DNA of 64,000 bases from Pomphorhynchus laevis (Eukaryota > Acanthocephala > Palaeacanthocephala > Echinorhynchida > Pomphorhynchidae): assembly GCA_012934845.2 (NCBI GenBank), contig WNNJ02001998.1:40386-104385 (forward strand), given 5' to 3'. Shown piece after piece: positions 28,130 through 39,218 of the stretch; position 1 is the first letter of the stretch; every line of letters begins with the position of its first letter. A program made the translations under genes and the position numbers. The notes below the pieces were generated by a model. That model saw nothing but the letters and a program-made list of their open reading frames with translations. It did not search any database and was not told the DNA's origin.

Positions 28130-28690
28130 GGCGGGAATAATGAAGATTACCCCTTTTATTGATATTTTTATGTTGATTTTGGTGTATATAATGATGTTTT
28201 CTTGTGATCGATCGAAACGGCTTTATATCCAATGCTTGCTTGTAATAATATCAGGCTGTAAGCGGATATTGTCATCTTTAGATAGGATCTCACACCATAT
28301 TTTTATATCATCAGTAAAGGTTTAACAAGGACAGTGGAGTTGATCAGAAGACTGACTGTTCATGAACATATAAAACAATAAAGTATCCTGAGGAACTCCT
28401 GATGTTATTAAACATGTGAGGATAATATACCACAATTTGTACTCGGAAAGATCTATTAGATAGAAAATCAATAATACATCCTCCGACTAAGCTATTAATG
28501 CCGTACTTGGCCACTATTTGAATGACTCGACTATGCGGAACACGGTTGAACGCACAACTACAATCAAACATAGCAGCATCAATTACCTTAATACTGGACT
28601 TAAGATTAGATCCAAACTTTACGGACAGACAAAAGGTTCGTAAAGCAGAAACGCTCTTTTTTGAAATCATGTTGCATAGAGCTATGTTGA
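28130..28690 (-). mobile_element. LINE RT relic (LINE-B/CR1-like)
   Basis: The minus strand encodes AAMFDCSCAFNRVPHSRVIQ (RT motif A region) and, further on, DDIKIWCEILSKDDNIRLQP (after motif C), in different frames. This is a broken RT palm from a CR1/Jockey-like LINE. It is too short and diverged to place with confidence in one of the families named here. Confidence 0.6.
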
Positions 28691-28806
28691 CATGAGATGC
28701 TTAAAAAATTCTCTTGTTAGAACTACTTACAATTATTCTGGGATAAGGAATTCTTTTGTTATAACTACTTACAAGCTATGAACTGAAATTCAGTATTAAG
28801 TAGTCA

Positions 28807-30770
28807 ATGGGACGTCCTAAAAAGTCTAGCTCAAAAAAGATTGAGTATGATGCTGATTCTTCCTTCACCCAGCTGGAAGTTGGATGTGACCCTGATGATT
28901 ATGATGTTTGGACAGTACTGAAGGTTAAATTGTTCAACATGTCCAAATATCTGAGTGGCAAATTCATCTGCGGCTTCTGCTGTGCCTTGACCCACCTTAA
29001 AGCATCTCACCCAGTGGTATATCCAGGATTATCGGAGTATGTTGTACCTGCAATGATATTTCAACCATGACAATTTCCCCGGACGCCGATCATAGATCTG
29101 ATGAACGTGACCAAGATAGACTTGTATTACCTGTAGCAAGAAGAGATAATGCTCATATTTTAAAGAATTCGTGTATATAATGCGAGTGCAACATCCCTAG
29201 TTACCCGGTGTCCGATCGGTCGAACTTGAGTAGGACATTCCATAATAACGCAAGAACTTTCTCGCCACATAGTCCCAACCGCTTGGTTAGACTATATGGC
29301 AATATTGAGCTTGTATTGTGATCAGTGCCCGCGCCTGAACATATCCGTGTCTTCGTATTGAGTGCACTGCCTCCCGGAATCTTTGTAACAGGCTTAAATT
29401 TAAAAAGACAAGCATTCAATAACAACATCGTGATATGTATTTCTCATAATCCGAAAAGATTCTGGTTATACGTTCGTAGTTCCCGAAGCGTTCAGACGGG
29501 AATTAACCCCATTTACTCGTCGGATAAAGTTCTGACAGGGGAACCCCAGATTGCTGATCATATATAAAGATCTTTGCAGTTCCATGTAACTCTAGAATAG
29601 ACTTAAACCAGTTCGTCTGGCATGATGTTCTTGTTCCTATCCGCGACTGCGCGATATAGATTTAATTAGATGATATTTACAGTGAATTATTGGCGTTGAG
29701 TCAATTTGGCTCTCCGATCCCTGATAACATTGCACATTTTCTGTTCGTGATTTAGCTTGTGTTATCTCTGTCAGTATCTAACTTCTGTTTTTCGACACAT
29801 CCTCAAACATTTCTGGATTTCTGACATTTGGAAGCGTGCCATTGTAGTCCCGATACCCATAAAGCATCCATCTGTTAGTTTGCCAGACTTTCGCCCTATT
29901 AGCCTTACTTGCGTTTTTTAAAATTCTCGGAAAACTAGCCTTAAATCAGATTCGACTTCATCTTAAGAAAAGCAGTATTCTCTCGGACTCCCAACATGGA
30001 TTTATGTCGGGCCGTTCTTGTTTAACCAATTTAATAGCAGCTCGTGAAAGATGAACGGACGCCTTGAGTTCTAACTATGTTATCGACGCTGTCTTTTTGA
30101 ACTTCTCTAGGGCCTTTGCCCGTGTCCCGCATGACGGTATCGACTCATTGCTTTCTCACAGTGGTTTCCATTTTCATACCATTCAGTGGATTAAGAATTT
30201 CTTATATTTGCTGTCATTTCAAGTAATAATTTATAGTGTTATTTCAAATAGCTCTAGGATGCTTTTTGGTGTACCTCAAGGATCCGTTATTGGCCCACTT
30301 CTTTTTGTCTTATTTCTTAATGACCTGCTCCTGCGTTTAAAGAACCCTGTTTTATCATCCGCTGATTATTTAAAAAATTTGGACTGTTGTTCGTACACCT
30401 ACCGATTGTCAGTCACTACATGACGACCTGGCTGTCTTACTGAATGGGGTGAAGCCACTGGACTTCTGTTAAACGTCGATAATTGTGTTTTGATGAGAAT
30501 GGAGAAGACTACCTCGTCGTTCCAGTATCGCATTAGGTAGTGCGTTATTAAATGAAGTTGATCATCATAAGGATTTAAGAGTAATAATTCATTGCTATCT
30601 TAAGATACGATTGAATAGTGAGTGCGCAAGGATAAAAGCAACTAGTAGAGCATTGTACTACATCAAAAATACATTTCTCAGACTGTCACCTCTAATGACT
30701 AGTATCTTATTTTCTTCACTAATCCGCCCTCATCTGTAGTACTGCATCCTTGAATGCTTTTAAAAATAAA
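28807..30770 (+). mobile_element. LINE-B4 relic
   Basis: This relic begins with an 87-codon ORF1 start (28807-29070), MGRPKKSSSKKIEY, whose zinc module has lost its second Cys (CDPDDYDVW) but keeps ICGFC. ORF2 pieces follow in several frames: SHNPKRFWLYVRSSR (about 29440-29500), SDIWKRAIVVPIP (about 29810), AVFLNFSRAFARVPHDGIDS (30080-30150) and FGVPQGSVIGPLLFVLFLND (30270-30330). The RT catalytic Asp pair is degraded (SSADYLKN). The order follows LINE-B2, with large internal losses including most of the endonuclease. It is a dead copy. Confidence 0.7.
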
Positions 30771-30844
30771 CAGGTTTACAAGCCCACTAATAATAATTTA
30801 GCAAACGAATTCAGTATGTATGTTCAGTTTATTCGTTAATATTG

Positions 30845-31045
30845 TTCGTTCAGTTCGTTTAGTCCGTTCGTTCAGTCCGTTCGTTCAGTCCGTTCGTTCA
30901 GTCCGTTCGTTCAGTCCGTTCGTTCAGTCCGTTCGTTCAGTCCGTTCGTTCAGACCGTCCGTCCAGACCGTTCGTAAAGTCCGTTCGTTTAGACCGGTCG
31001 TTTAGTATATTCATTTAATCCGTGCATTCAGTCCGTTCATTCCGC
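30845..31045. repeat. 13-bp minisatellite
   Basis: About ten or more tandem copies of the unit CAGTCCGTTCGTT, perfect in the centre (about 30875-30950) and decaying toward 31045. Because 13 is not a multiple of 3 an ORF runs through it as a repeating 13-residue peptide; this is an artefact, not a gene. Confidence 0.85.
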
Positions 31046-31049
31046 TCGT

Positions 31050-31329
31050 TCCGACCAATTGATAAACTTGTCTTGCTTACACTATCCTTCTTTCTCAGTA
31101 CGGGCTTGGAACCGACCATGACTGAGCTTAGGACAGGTCATGGTGGAGCTTTCCTACCACTACGCGAGAATTTCTAGTTTATGAGTCGGTAATGAAGAAA
31201 GATTCAAGGATATACTTTAGGGCTGGAACGTCCTACCGCATGCCGCTGCGTGCGCTATGGATAAGCTCGATTCGTGACAGATTTATCTTACTAGACTTGT
31301 TCTGCCTTTAAACGATTATAAACAAACTT
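31050..31329. other. Unassigned sequence
   Basis: About 280 bp between the minisatellite and the next LINE fragment. It includes GAACCGACCATGACTGAGC and a nearby ACAGGTCATGG. No ORF or known element could be assigned. Confidence 0.4.
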
Positions 31330-31545
31330 AATGACTTGCCAAGAAGCATCCATATGTCAGTTCTACAGACTTTCGCCCAATTAGCCTTACTTTAATCAGT
31401 TCGTCGGGCAGGAGGTTCTTGTTCCTATCCGCGACATAGATTTAATTAGATGATATTTACAGTGAGTTATTGGCGTTGAGGCAATTTGGCTCTCCGGGCC
31501 CTGATGGCATTGCACATTTTCTGGTTCGTGCTTAAGCTTGTGTAC
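31330..31545 (+). mobile_element. Second copy of a LINE-B4 fragment
   Basis: The stretch from about 31390 repeats 29600-29760 nearly exactly (TCTTGTTCCTATCCGCGAC and AGTTATTGGCGTTGAG are shared). It encodes the segment just before the RT domain. The two copies flank the minisatellite, suggesting a local duplication rather than two independent insertions. Confidence 0.65.
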
Positions 31546-31546
31546 G

Positions 31547-31568
31547 ATTACGTAATTAATTACGTAAT
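31547..31568. repeat. 22-bp perfect palindrome
   Basis: ATTACGTAATTAATTACGTA followed by AT reads the same on both strands. A related half-site ATTACGTAATTT recurs near 31853. Its role is unknown. Confidence 0.6.
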
Positions 31569-32084
31569 TTTCTTAACATGCCTACAGAAGTTAGTAAAAA
31601 AATAAATTTATTGAATAAATTAATATTTATTAATAAATCTTTATTTAATAATTTTCACTTTCCAATGTGTTTTAGCAATTAGCAATATGGATAAATATAA
31701 GCAATTAAGGGAACGTTTTGCCTGAAGAAGCTAATTGCATTTGTGAAAATTTACTGATGTTTAAATGTTTTGAAAGAATTATTGGAGCTAAATCAAAACA
31801 GGGGGAAATTTTATTTGATATTTCGCTAACCCCTGTTAGCATTTTCAGAGAATTACGTAATTTTTTTGAAGAAGCCAACAGAAATTAGCAAAAAATAAAA
31901 TAAAATTTTGCCAAATTTTTGATTCAGCTTTAAAAATTCTTTATCAATAACTGATCAACTTTTTACAAAAACTTTTTATTTGATTTTCAGGAAAAAAGCC
32001 AAGACATTGGTTTGGCTTTTTGGAAAGGCCAAGCCAATGGATTTTCCAAAAAGCCCCTCCAATGGATTTCCCCCTCATTGGAAA
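31569..32084. other. AT-rich stretch with diverged direct repeat
   Basis: The sequence at 31561-31606 (TTACGTAATTTTCTT... then ACAGAAGTTAGTAAAAAA) recurs in diverged form at 31852-31900. Between them, at about 31720, is TTTTGCCTGAAGAAG followed by TGAAAATTT, a motif also found in the fold-back at 61167-61453. No gene is visible. Confidence 0.45.
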
Positions 32085-33092
32085 AGGGGAAAGGTTCTGG
32101 TATTCGCATTTTGAAAGATTTGAAACGGGATGATCGTATTCGTTTATATACCGCTAAGACAGAGTTATCAAAAAGATTGTCTGCAGGTCAACACGGTCTA
32201 ATGATCAAAAATTTTCAAATTGTGTGGAGGCGTCTGTACATTTGTTGGTTAGGACTACATACCTCCCTCCAACAGGGTGCCCTCAGCGATGTAGTGCTGG
32301 TATGATTGCTGCATCAGTATTCTAATGTGCGTAGTATAATAAATAAGATCGATGAAATTCGTTATTTGCTTCAACAAACACGTCCCCTTATAATGGCCTT
32401 CGCTGAATCTTGGTTAAAACCTCAAATAACTTCCTATGAAATTGCAGTGAACGGTTATGTCCTATTTAGAAGTGATAGAACTACTCGCTTAGGTGAGGGT
32501 GTTTTATTATATTTACGAGATGATCTACACTCACGGCTAATATTAACTATTGAGGATTCCGACGAATTGAATGAGTTGCTATGGGTAAAAATATATGCCT
32601 CTTTCTCACTAAACATCGTTGTTGTATACCGGCCTTGTTCATCTACAAACTCAATTATAAATGTTTTCGATCGTCTCAGTTTAACCCCTAAAATTTTGAT
32701 TCTTATTGATTTCAATATGCCGAACGTAAACTGGGTTACATACACATGAACCGCAGGTACTGATCCGGGCTCAGTTGCTTTGCTTGATGCAATGAATGAA
32801 CGTTGTTTATCTCAACACCTGAGTGAATTAACTAGATTTGGTTCTACTTCGAACTCGCTTCTTGATTTAGTTCTGACAACGTCAGAAGCGTTTGTTAAGT
32901 CTATTAAACATTTGAATCTCATTGGTATCTCTGATCACGTTATTCTATTGATAAATATTTACACTGATTGCCCTCTAAGTAAATCTTCAGAAAGGCGGAT
33001 AAATCATTTCAGAACTGGCATATATTATTATTATTATCAAGTTCAGACTTAGCCATAAGGCTTTAAGCCGATCACACAATACAGAAAAAAGA

Positions 33093-36060
33093 TCAACCAA
33101 ATGGGTAGGTTAGAAAAGGTGACAAATCAGCCTGGACGTATATCCAACGTCGAACCCTGTTTTTGAAAGCGAGGAAATTGGTGATGGCAGCGACAGGTTC
33201 AGGCAAACTATTCCAAACATCTACTGCCCGTTCAGACAGTCTGTAAAATTTTCGCAGCTTACCCGGTAATTTTTTAAAAAGCATCTTACAATGGCCTCGC
33301 AATCTCGAATTATCTCGAAATCTAACTACACCCAAAGGAAAGCCATCAGCTGAATGTACAATTTTCCAAAGTGTAATCAGATCAAGAAAAAGATACCGAT
33401 ACCTCACTGATAAAACGTTCAAACATCTTAATCTTGAAATAAAGCTTCCTTGACAACACATCCGAGAAGCTCGTCTCATTACACTTTCCAAGTTATTCAA
33501 CTCACTCCTGGTCGTTGGAAAGGTTGCCTGTACACAATACTCAAGATGTGGTCTTACTAGGGCACAATAAAGTTTGGCGAAGATTTGCGGCGATAATTTT
33601 GCAAAAGTCATTTTTATGCAGTATAAGGCACGTATCGCTTTTAACCGCGCGTGATCACTATTTGCTCTTGTCTTTAGCGATTCGTGAATTATCACTCCCA
33701 GGTCGGGATGTTCTGAGACTCGCTTGATTGAGTGTCCATTTATTTTGTAATCGAAATGAGTTTTATCTCTACCCAATCTGATCCATACACATTTTGTCGC
33801 GTTGAGTATCAAGCCAGTGCTATTACACCAAGTCCCGATACGGTTAAGGTCACATTGTAAAAATTCACAATCCGCCTCGTTTTGGGTTGTTGCCCATATT
33901 TTAACATCGTCAGCAAATGCCAGGTGAGGACACTTTAACCTTAGGAGTAGGTCATTCAAAAAGATGATAAAGAGAAGTGGACCTAGGACCGTGCCCTGAG
34001 GAACACCCGAATGAACACGTCGAGCTGTTGACAAAACTTCATCTAATCGCACAACGAATGATCGATCCTCGAGAAATGTCTTAATCCAGTTGCAAATTGT
34101 CGTAGGTACATCGTAATGACGTAGTAGTGAATCTAAACCAGCATGTGGAACTCTATCAAAGGCCTTAGAGAAATCAAGAAATATTATATCAACTGTAAGA
34201 CCCGAACTAAGAGCAGCTACCCAATGTTCGCGAGCATTCAACAGATTAGTTAGGCACGAGCGACCAGGTCGGAAGCCGTGCTGAGAATCATCAAGAATTT
34301 GATATAAATTTAGATGTTCACGTATTCTCTTCGCAATGAGTCTCTCCATAATTTTAGAAATAACACTGGTAAGACTAATTGGTCTAAAATCTGAACAAGT
34401 TAGTGCCAACTGTTTCTTTGGAATAGGTACAACAATTGCCCTTTTCCAATCATCAGGAATCCACGAATACTGTAAGCTTCGATGAAATAGAGACGTAAGG
34501 CTTGGAGCAATAATGTGCGACAGAGTACGCAAAAGAAAAGGGGATACACCATCTGGTCCTGCAGAGCCAAAACTATTTAATTTATGGAGTTCAGACTGAA
34601 CTTCAATGACATTAATAGGAGATATTGGTAAGTTAGATTGTAAGTTGGGCGGGTACTGTATCTGGTCAATATTCGATTGCGAGGATGGAGATACTACAAA
34701 ACTGCTTGCAAGAGCTTCCACAATAGCCTCCTTGTCAACTACATCACCACTTTCTAAACGTACACAATTAATCGTAGAAGGTAGGATTCGACGATGTCTA
34801 ACGTATGCCCAAAAACGTTTAGGTGACCTGTTAATGTCAGAAGCAATACCCTCTTCAAATGTTTTTCTTTTTGAGCGTTTTAGTTGGTTGCATAGATTGC
34901 GAAGAGTTTTGTACTCACGGTGCGTAACAGTGTTACGTTGAGAGATTCGCCATAATCGATTTCTTTCCTTTATCGTAGTCTCCAACTCATTGTCGAACCA
35001 CAATGGCGTTGTCGTCTTGTAAGCCCTATTTCTTATTGGTGCAAACGTATCCGAAATGGTTATGAGGTTACTGGTCACTAACGATAAATGATCATCAATT
35101 GGAAGATCAGCAGATCCGAAGTTCAGCTGATGACTATAGAGTTGGAGATCTTCCACATTTACTCGATTCCAATTACGCCTTTCCGATGCCACTGCACTTA
35201 GATCGTCGTTGTAAAGTGTGAGCAATCTGTACTGAAATCACACAATGGTCACTGGTTCCTAAAGGAGACTCGAAATCAACTCTAATTACATCTTCAATGC
35301 GCTTGGTAAACCCAAGATCTAATATTGTCTCTGGTTGAGACGATATACATGTTGGCTGATTAATATGTTGGATCAGGAGAAGCTCTGCCAGCAAGAATTC
35401 AGCAAGCTCGCAGTTTTCGACATTATAGTAATACCGGTTGTTACTAATCCAGTTAACTTGAGGAAGATTAAAATCCCCAATAAGGAAGAAATAATTTGAG
35501 GAGCAGAATGATCTTAACTGATTTTTCAGAAGATCTAACTGTGTATGAACTGAGGGTGATCTGTATACGACGCAGATATCTATTGAACAATGAGTATCAT
35601 TGACGCAGAATGACAATAACTCGAATGAATAGTGATCATCGCACAATTCAGTAATCTTCGTAATTGATAAGGTGTTTTTAATATAAGCAGCAACACCCCC
35701 GCCACGACGACCTGCAACTCTATCTGCTCTCAAAAGTCGATACCCAGAGATAGCCATAAGGTCATCATTAATTTGATAATGAAGCCATGACTCAGAAATG
35801 CAAAACACGTCAAAATCTTTAAAAGATATAAACTGCTGCACTTCAGACAATTGAGCAGGTAAGCTTCTGATATTGGAGTAACCTACCACCAGAGGACATT
35901 CATTATTACATATTCTCTCTGAACAATTAGATGGCAACTTCCTTTCCAAACATATATCCACTAGATGTCCAATCATGGCGTTGTAAGGTCTAGAGAAAGA
36001 TTGATCGATCTCCATCGAACTGCAGGACGCCACCTCACAACCCGAAAATTTCGAATGCAC
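33093..36060 (-). CDS. LINE-B2 ORF2: endonuclease and RT, one frameshift
   Basis: The endonuclease portion (35173-36060) shows GYSNIRSLPAQLSEVQQF, CISESWLHY, LIGDFNLPQVNWIS and PLGTSDHCVISV. The RT portion (33093-35225) is 710 codons long. It shows SDFRPISLTSVISKIMERL, QHGFRPGRSCLTNLL, IIFLDFSKAFDRVPH, SGVPQGTVLGPLLFIIFLND and LAFADDVKIWATT. The two are in different frames and overlap at 35173-35225, so a single indel in that interval separates them. The C-terminus ends RRWIYVQADLSPFLTYPFG. Intact apart from that shift, so recently inactivated. Confidence 0.85.
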
Positions 36061-37209
36061 AGATTCGATTCACCGTTTTGCAGCCTGTAATGAAGTTCCG
36101 CCTTGATATCCTTCAATTTTTGCCTGTCTTCGAGAGAAAGATCACGTAAAATTCGTATTTTGTTACCTTTAAGTCGATAACCACGGTCTAAAAGACACTT
36201 TGCTTGCTCTGCCGATCCTAACACAACCTTTAGCAATCGTGATCTATCGTTTTTCTTACCCAACCTATAGAGCTGCCTTACTAAAATAGACGATGCGACC
36301 TCTTCCTCACCTTTTTCGAGCAAATTAGAAAAGAACACACGTAAACCGGCAATATCATCATCAAGCCGCTCCTGTGCACTTGAGGCTGATGACTCATCTA
36401 AACCCCAAATAAGTATGTTACAGCCCCTATTTAATGTATGATTGCGATCTGTGTGACTTTTATTATCAAAATACGTTTTTTTTGCTGAAAGAATCGCTGC
36501 CGTCACCACCCTCATCCGGTTTGCTTCTTGCGTCTCGCCCTTGTTCCATCTCATTTGAACAAATACACTTGAAAGCTGAGTGAACATTATCTATATCGAC
36601 GTCTGTATCATTGTGTGAAGCTCGTTCATCGGTGACTCCAGTTATACCGATTTCATTGCGATAATCATTAATCACCGATATAGACGATACTTCGTAATTG
36701 TCCGATACCTTCAAAGCATCATTGTCCAGCGACACCGACGGCTCACCACTAACAACCGATATTGACGACGCACTATTGCCTTCAAATTTCTTACTCAACG
36801 TTTGCATCACGCGTGAATTTGGATGACCTTTTTTCCAGATACGGGATGAACTTGGTATTTCGCTATTTGTATTTTTAGTGTTCTGAACGTGAAACTCTTG
36901 AATGGGTATATCTTTATAGGTATCTGATTCGCCAGAACTTTGTACTTCCCGATCGATGCAACTTTTTGAATATGTGTTCCTTTCCGAAGCATTTGTAGAT
37001 ATTTTCTCGTCACAATGGCCCTTCAAATGAATTAGCAAAGATGCGCAGCAGTACCCACAGTAAAATGATTTATTCGATAGCGCAGATTTCTTTTCCTCCG
37101 GAAACGATACACTTGTCCACACACTACAATCTTCACTAGAACATTGAATCTGATGATCCACAAACTTTGTTGCAATAGCTCGCTTTGTAGTCTTCCTCTG
37201 TTTGACCAT
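35973..37209 (-). CDS. LINE-B2 ORF1, one frameshift
   Basis: ORF1 is taken to start at 37209 (MVKQRKTTKR), matching MVKHRKTTKR of LINE-B1; a longer open frame to 37275 adds 22 unrelated residues. The zinc module C-x4-C-x22-C-x2-C (CSSEDCSVW, then YCGYC) is intact. The acidic, Ser-rich middle changes frame between about 36466 and 36587. The C-terminal RRM-like domain follows (CNILIWGLDESS, VRQLYRLGKK, RLLKVVLGSAEQAK, RILRDLSLEDRQKLK). Its end overlaps ORF2 by 88 nt. Confidence 0.8.
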
Positions 37210-37744
37210 GATGTTTGATATTGGTTCTTCGGTATAATTGTCTGTGTCGAATTTGTATTGTGTAAGTAGTTCCAATTTGTAAGTAGTTTATTAAGCAGCC
37301 AAGAAAGTTCAAATTTTGAACTGATTCTCAAGATGTAATTTGTGTAATTTGCTAGAACAGTTACAAATTTTCTTCAATATAGTGCTAGGAAATGTTTATT
37401 ACGGTGCTCTTGGCCGGACGCATTCACTTTTAGAGTGGATCAGGCCTGGATATATTTCAGGAACACGGTTTGTAGCATTCTAACTAGATTCTTTCCTACA
37501 TCTTGTTTTAAGAAAACTACCCGCTGTTCTGTATGGTTTGGCTATGATGTTAGGAAAGCGATATCTGCACGTCAACATATGTTCAAATCTTATAAAGCCG
37601 GATATGCAAGTTATGACGATTATAGACTTATCCGCAATATAGCATTATGGTACAAAAGACGTAGCAACGCAAGTTTCAAAAAGGATATCACTGATAATTA
37701 TTGTTCAAATCCACAAATCCATAAATTTGGATAATTTATTGTTC

Positions 37745-39145
37745 AAAGTCAAGCAGATAAATTGCTTAAATAGGATCGGATTTGGCATTTGAAGCACGGC
37801 AGGGAGTTGAGTGCCGTATATGAATGGGCAGATGATTCAACGATAGAGGAGCAGCAACCAGGAAAGAGCAGAATCCAAAGGAGGTAGAGTAGTTTTGGGC
37901 ATGTAAAAGAAGGGAATTACAGAAATGCAAGGAACAGTAAACAAGACGAGGATTATCAAGAAAAGGAAGGTTGAGAATTGAAGGGTCATGAAAACTTATA
38001 AGGTGGAAAGCAACGAGAAGAAGAATTTGAACATGATTATAAATTGTATTCAAATCGAGAGAAGCAAGATAATGGGATGTATGGTCAAAACGACCATTAC
38101 CTTCATCCATCCTTCATCCATCCCGACCGGTGTTCCACAAGGCTCCGTATTAGGCCCTATGCTTTTCTCTCTTCTTCTCGGTGACTTGTCTTCGATTTCT
38201 CATAAATTTAACTTCCATGTAATGCAATATGCTGATGACATTCTCATCTATGCTCACGCACCTGCTTATCGTATTCATGATCTTAGTGTTTCTGTTTCCA
38301 TCTGTCTTGTCTCGATTTCCAATCATCTTTCTTCCCTTCGCCTTTCTCTGAATCCTGATAAATCTAAAATTATGTGGATCCTACCTCGACGCCTCGGCTT
38401 AGAACCTCCCTCGATATCATTAAATTCTACAATTCTTCCTATCGTTGATAATCTCGTTTTCCTAGACTTTCATTTCGACAACCGACTTTCACTTAAACCT
38501 TTCGTTAGTGATAAAGTACGCTCATCTACCTTGATACTCCGCAATCTCCGTCAAGTTCGTAGATTGATCGATTTCCCTTCTTGTATGACTCTCATATTTT
38601 CTCTTTTTCCTAGACTCGATTATTGTCTTCATATATTTTCCAACTCACCTAAATCCACTCTTCTTCCTTTACAACGCATCATCAACGCTGCCGTCCGAGT
38701 TCTCCTCCGTCTTCGTCGTTTTGATCATACATCCCACTATCTTGTTTCTCTTGATTGGCCTACCATTTATTGTCGTGTTCAAATTCGTCTTCTTATCGTT
38801 GCTTTTCGCCTTATAACTTCTCATACCCCTTCATTTCTCAACCTTCCTTTTCTCGACAATTCTCGTCCTATTTACTGTTCCTTGCGTTCCCGTAATTCCC
38901 TTCTTTTACATGTCCCAAACTACTCTACCTCTTTTGGCTTCCGCTCCTTCGTTGTGGCTGCTCCTCTCTTGTGGAATCAACTGCCTATTCATATCCGCCA
39001 ATCAACATCTATGCCGTACTTCAAACGCCAAATCCAATTTTATTTCAACAATTAACTAATTACCTGTGACCTTTGATGTTATTTTTTGTTTGTTAATGGT
39101 CATGTAAGCGTTCATTTTGCACGCATTTGCCACGTTAAATAAATT
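37745..39145. mobile_element. LINE-A1-type fold-back, two opposed fragments
   Basis: The left part (37745-38100, minus) is the C-terminal end of a LINE-A1 ORF2 without its terminal tail. The right part (38110-39145, plus) runs from the RT motif SIPTGVPQGSVLGPMLF through MQYADDILIYAHAP to the 3' tail. The left 355 bp are an inverted copy of roughly 38700-39055, so the locus can fold back on itself. This is not a simple twin-priming inversion, because both halves contain the same 3' coding region. The right part has a 300-codon open frame broken only at its start. Confidence 0.75.
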
Positions 39146-39190
39146 ATTGTATTATTATAACAAATACCAATTATTGTATACATTATGTAT

Positions 39191-39218
39191 ACAATTACTA
39201 ATATACATTAGTAATTGT
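39191..39218. repeat. 12-bp inverted repeat
   Basis: ACAATTACTAAT and ATTAGTAATTGT separated by ATAC, just after the LINE-A1 3' tail. It is a small AT-rich hairpin with no known role. Confidence 0.5.

Larger units (their letters stand above)
33040..37330 (-). mobile_element. LINE-B2, near full length, nested in LINE-B3
   Basis: A minus-strand APE-type LINE with ORF1 (35973-37209) and ORF2 (33093-36060). Its 3' end is at about 33040 next to a TATTATTATTATT run. A GACTTAG..GTAAGGCTTTAAGC-type 3'UTR is shared with the fragment at 41262-41570. It interrupts the LINE-B3 endonuclease reading frame, so it is younger than B3. One frameshift is visible in each ORF. Confidence 0.8.

Noticed and set aside
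28140-28325. Plus-strand 61-codon frame with hydrophobic start
   Set aside because: The minus strand carries recognisable RT residues (DDIKIW) through the same bases; the plus frame is a shadow.
30820-31005. Open frame with repeated RSVRSFSPFVQ peptide
   Set aside because: Produced by a 13-bp minisatellite being read through all three frames; no start context or neighbouring coding signal.
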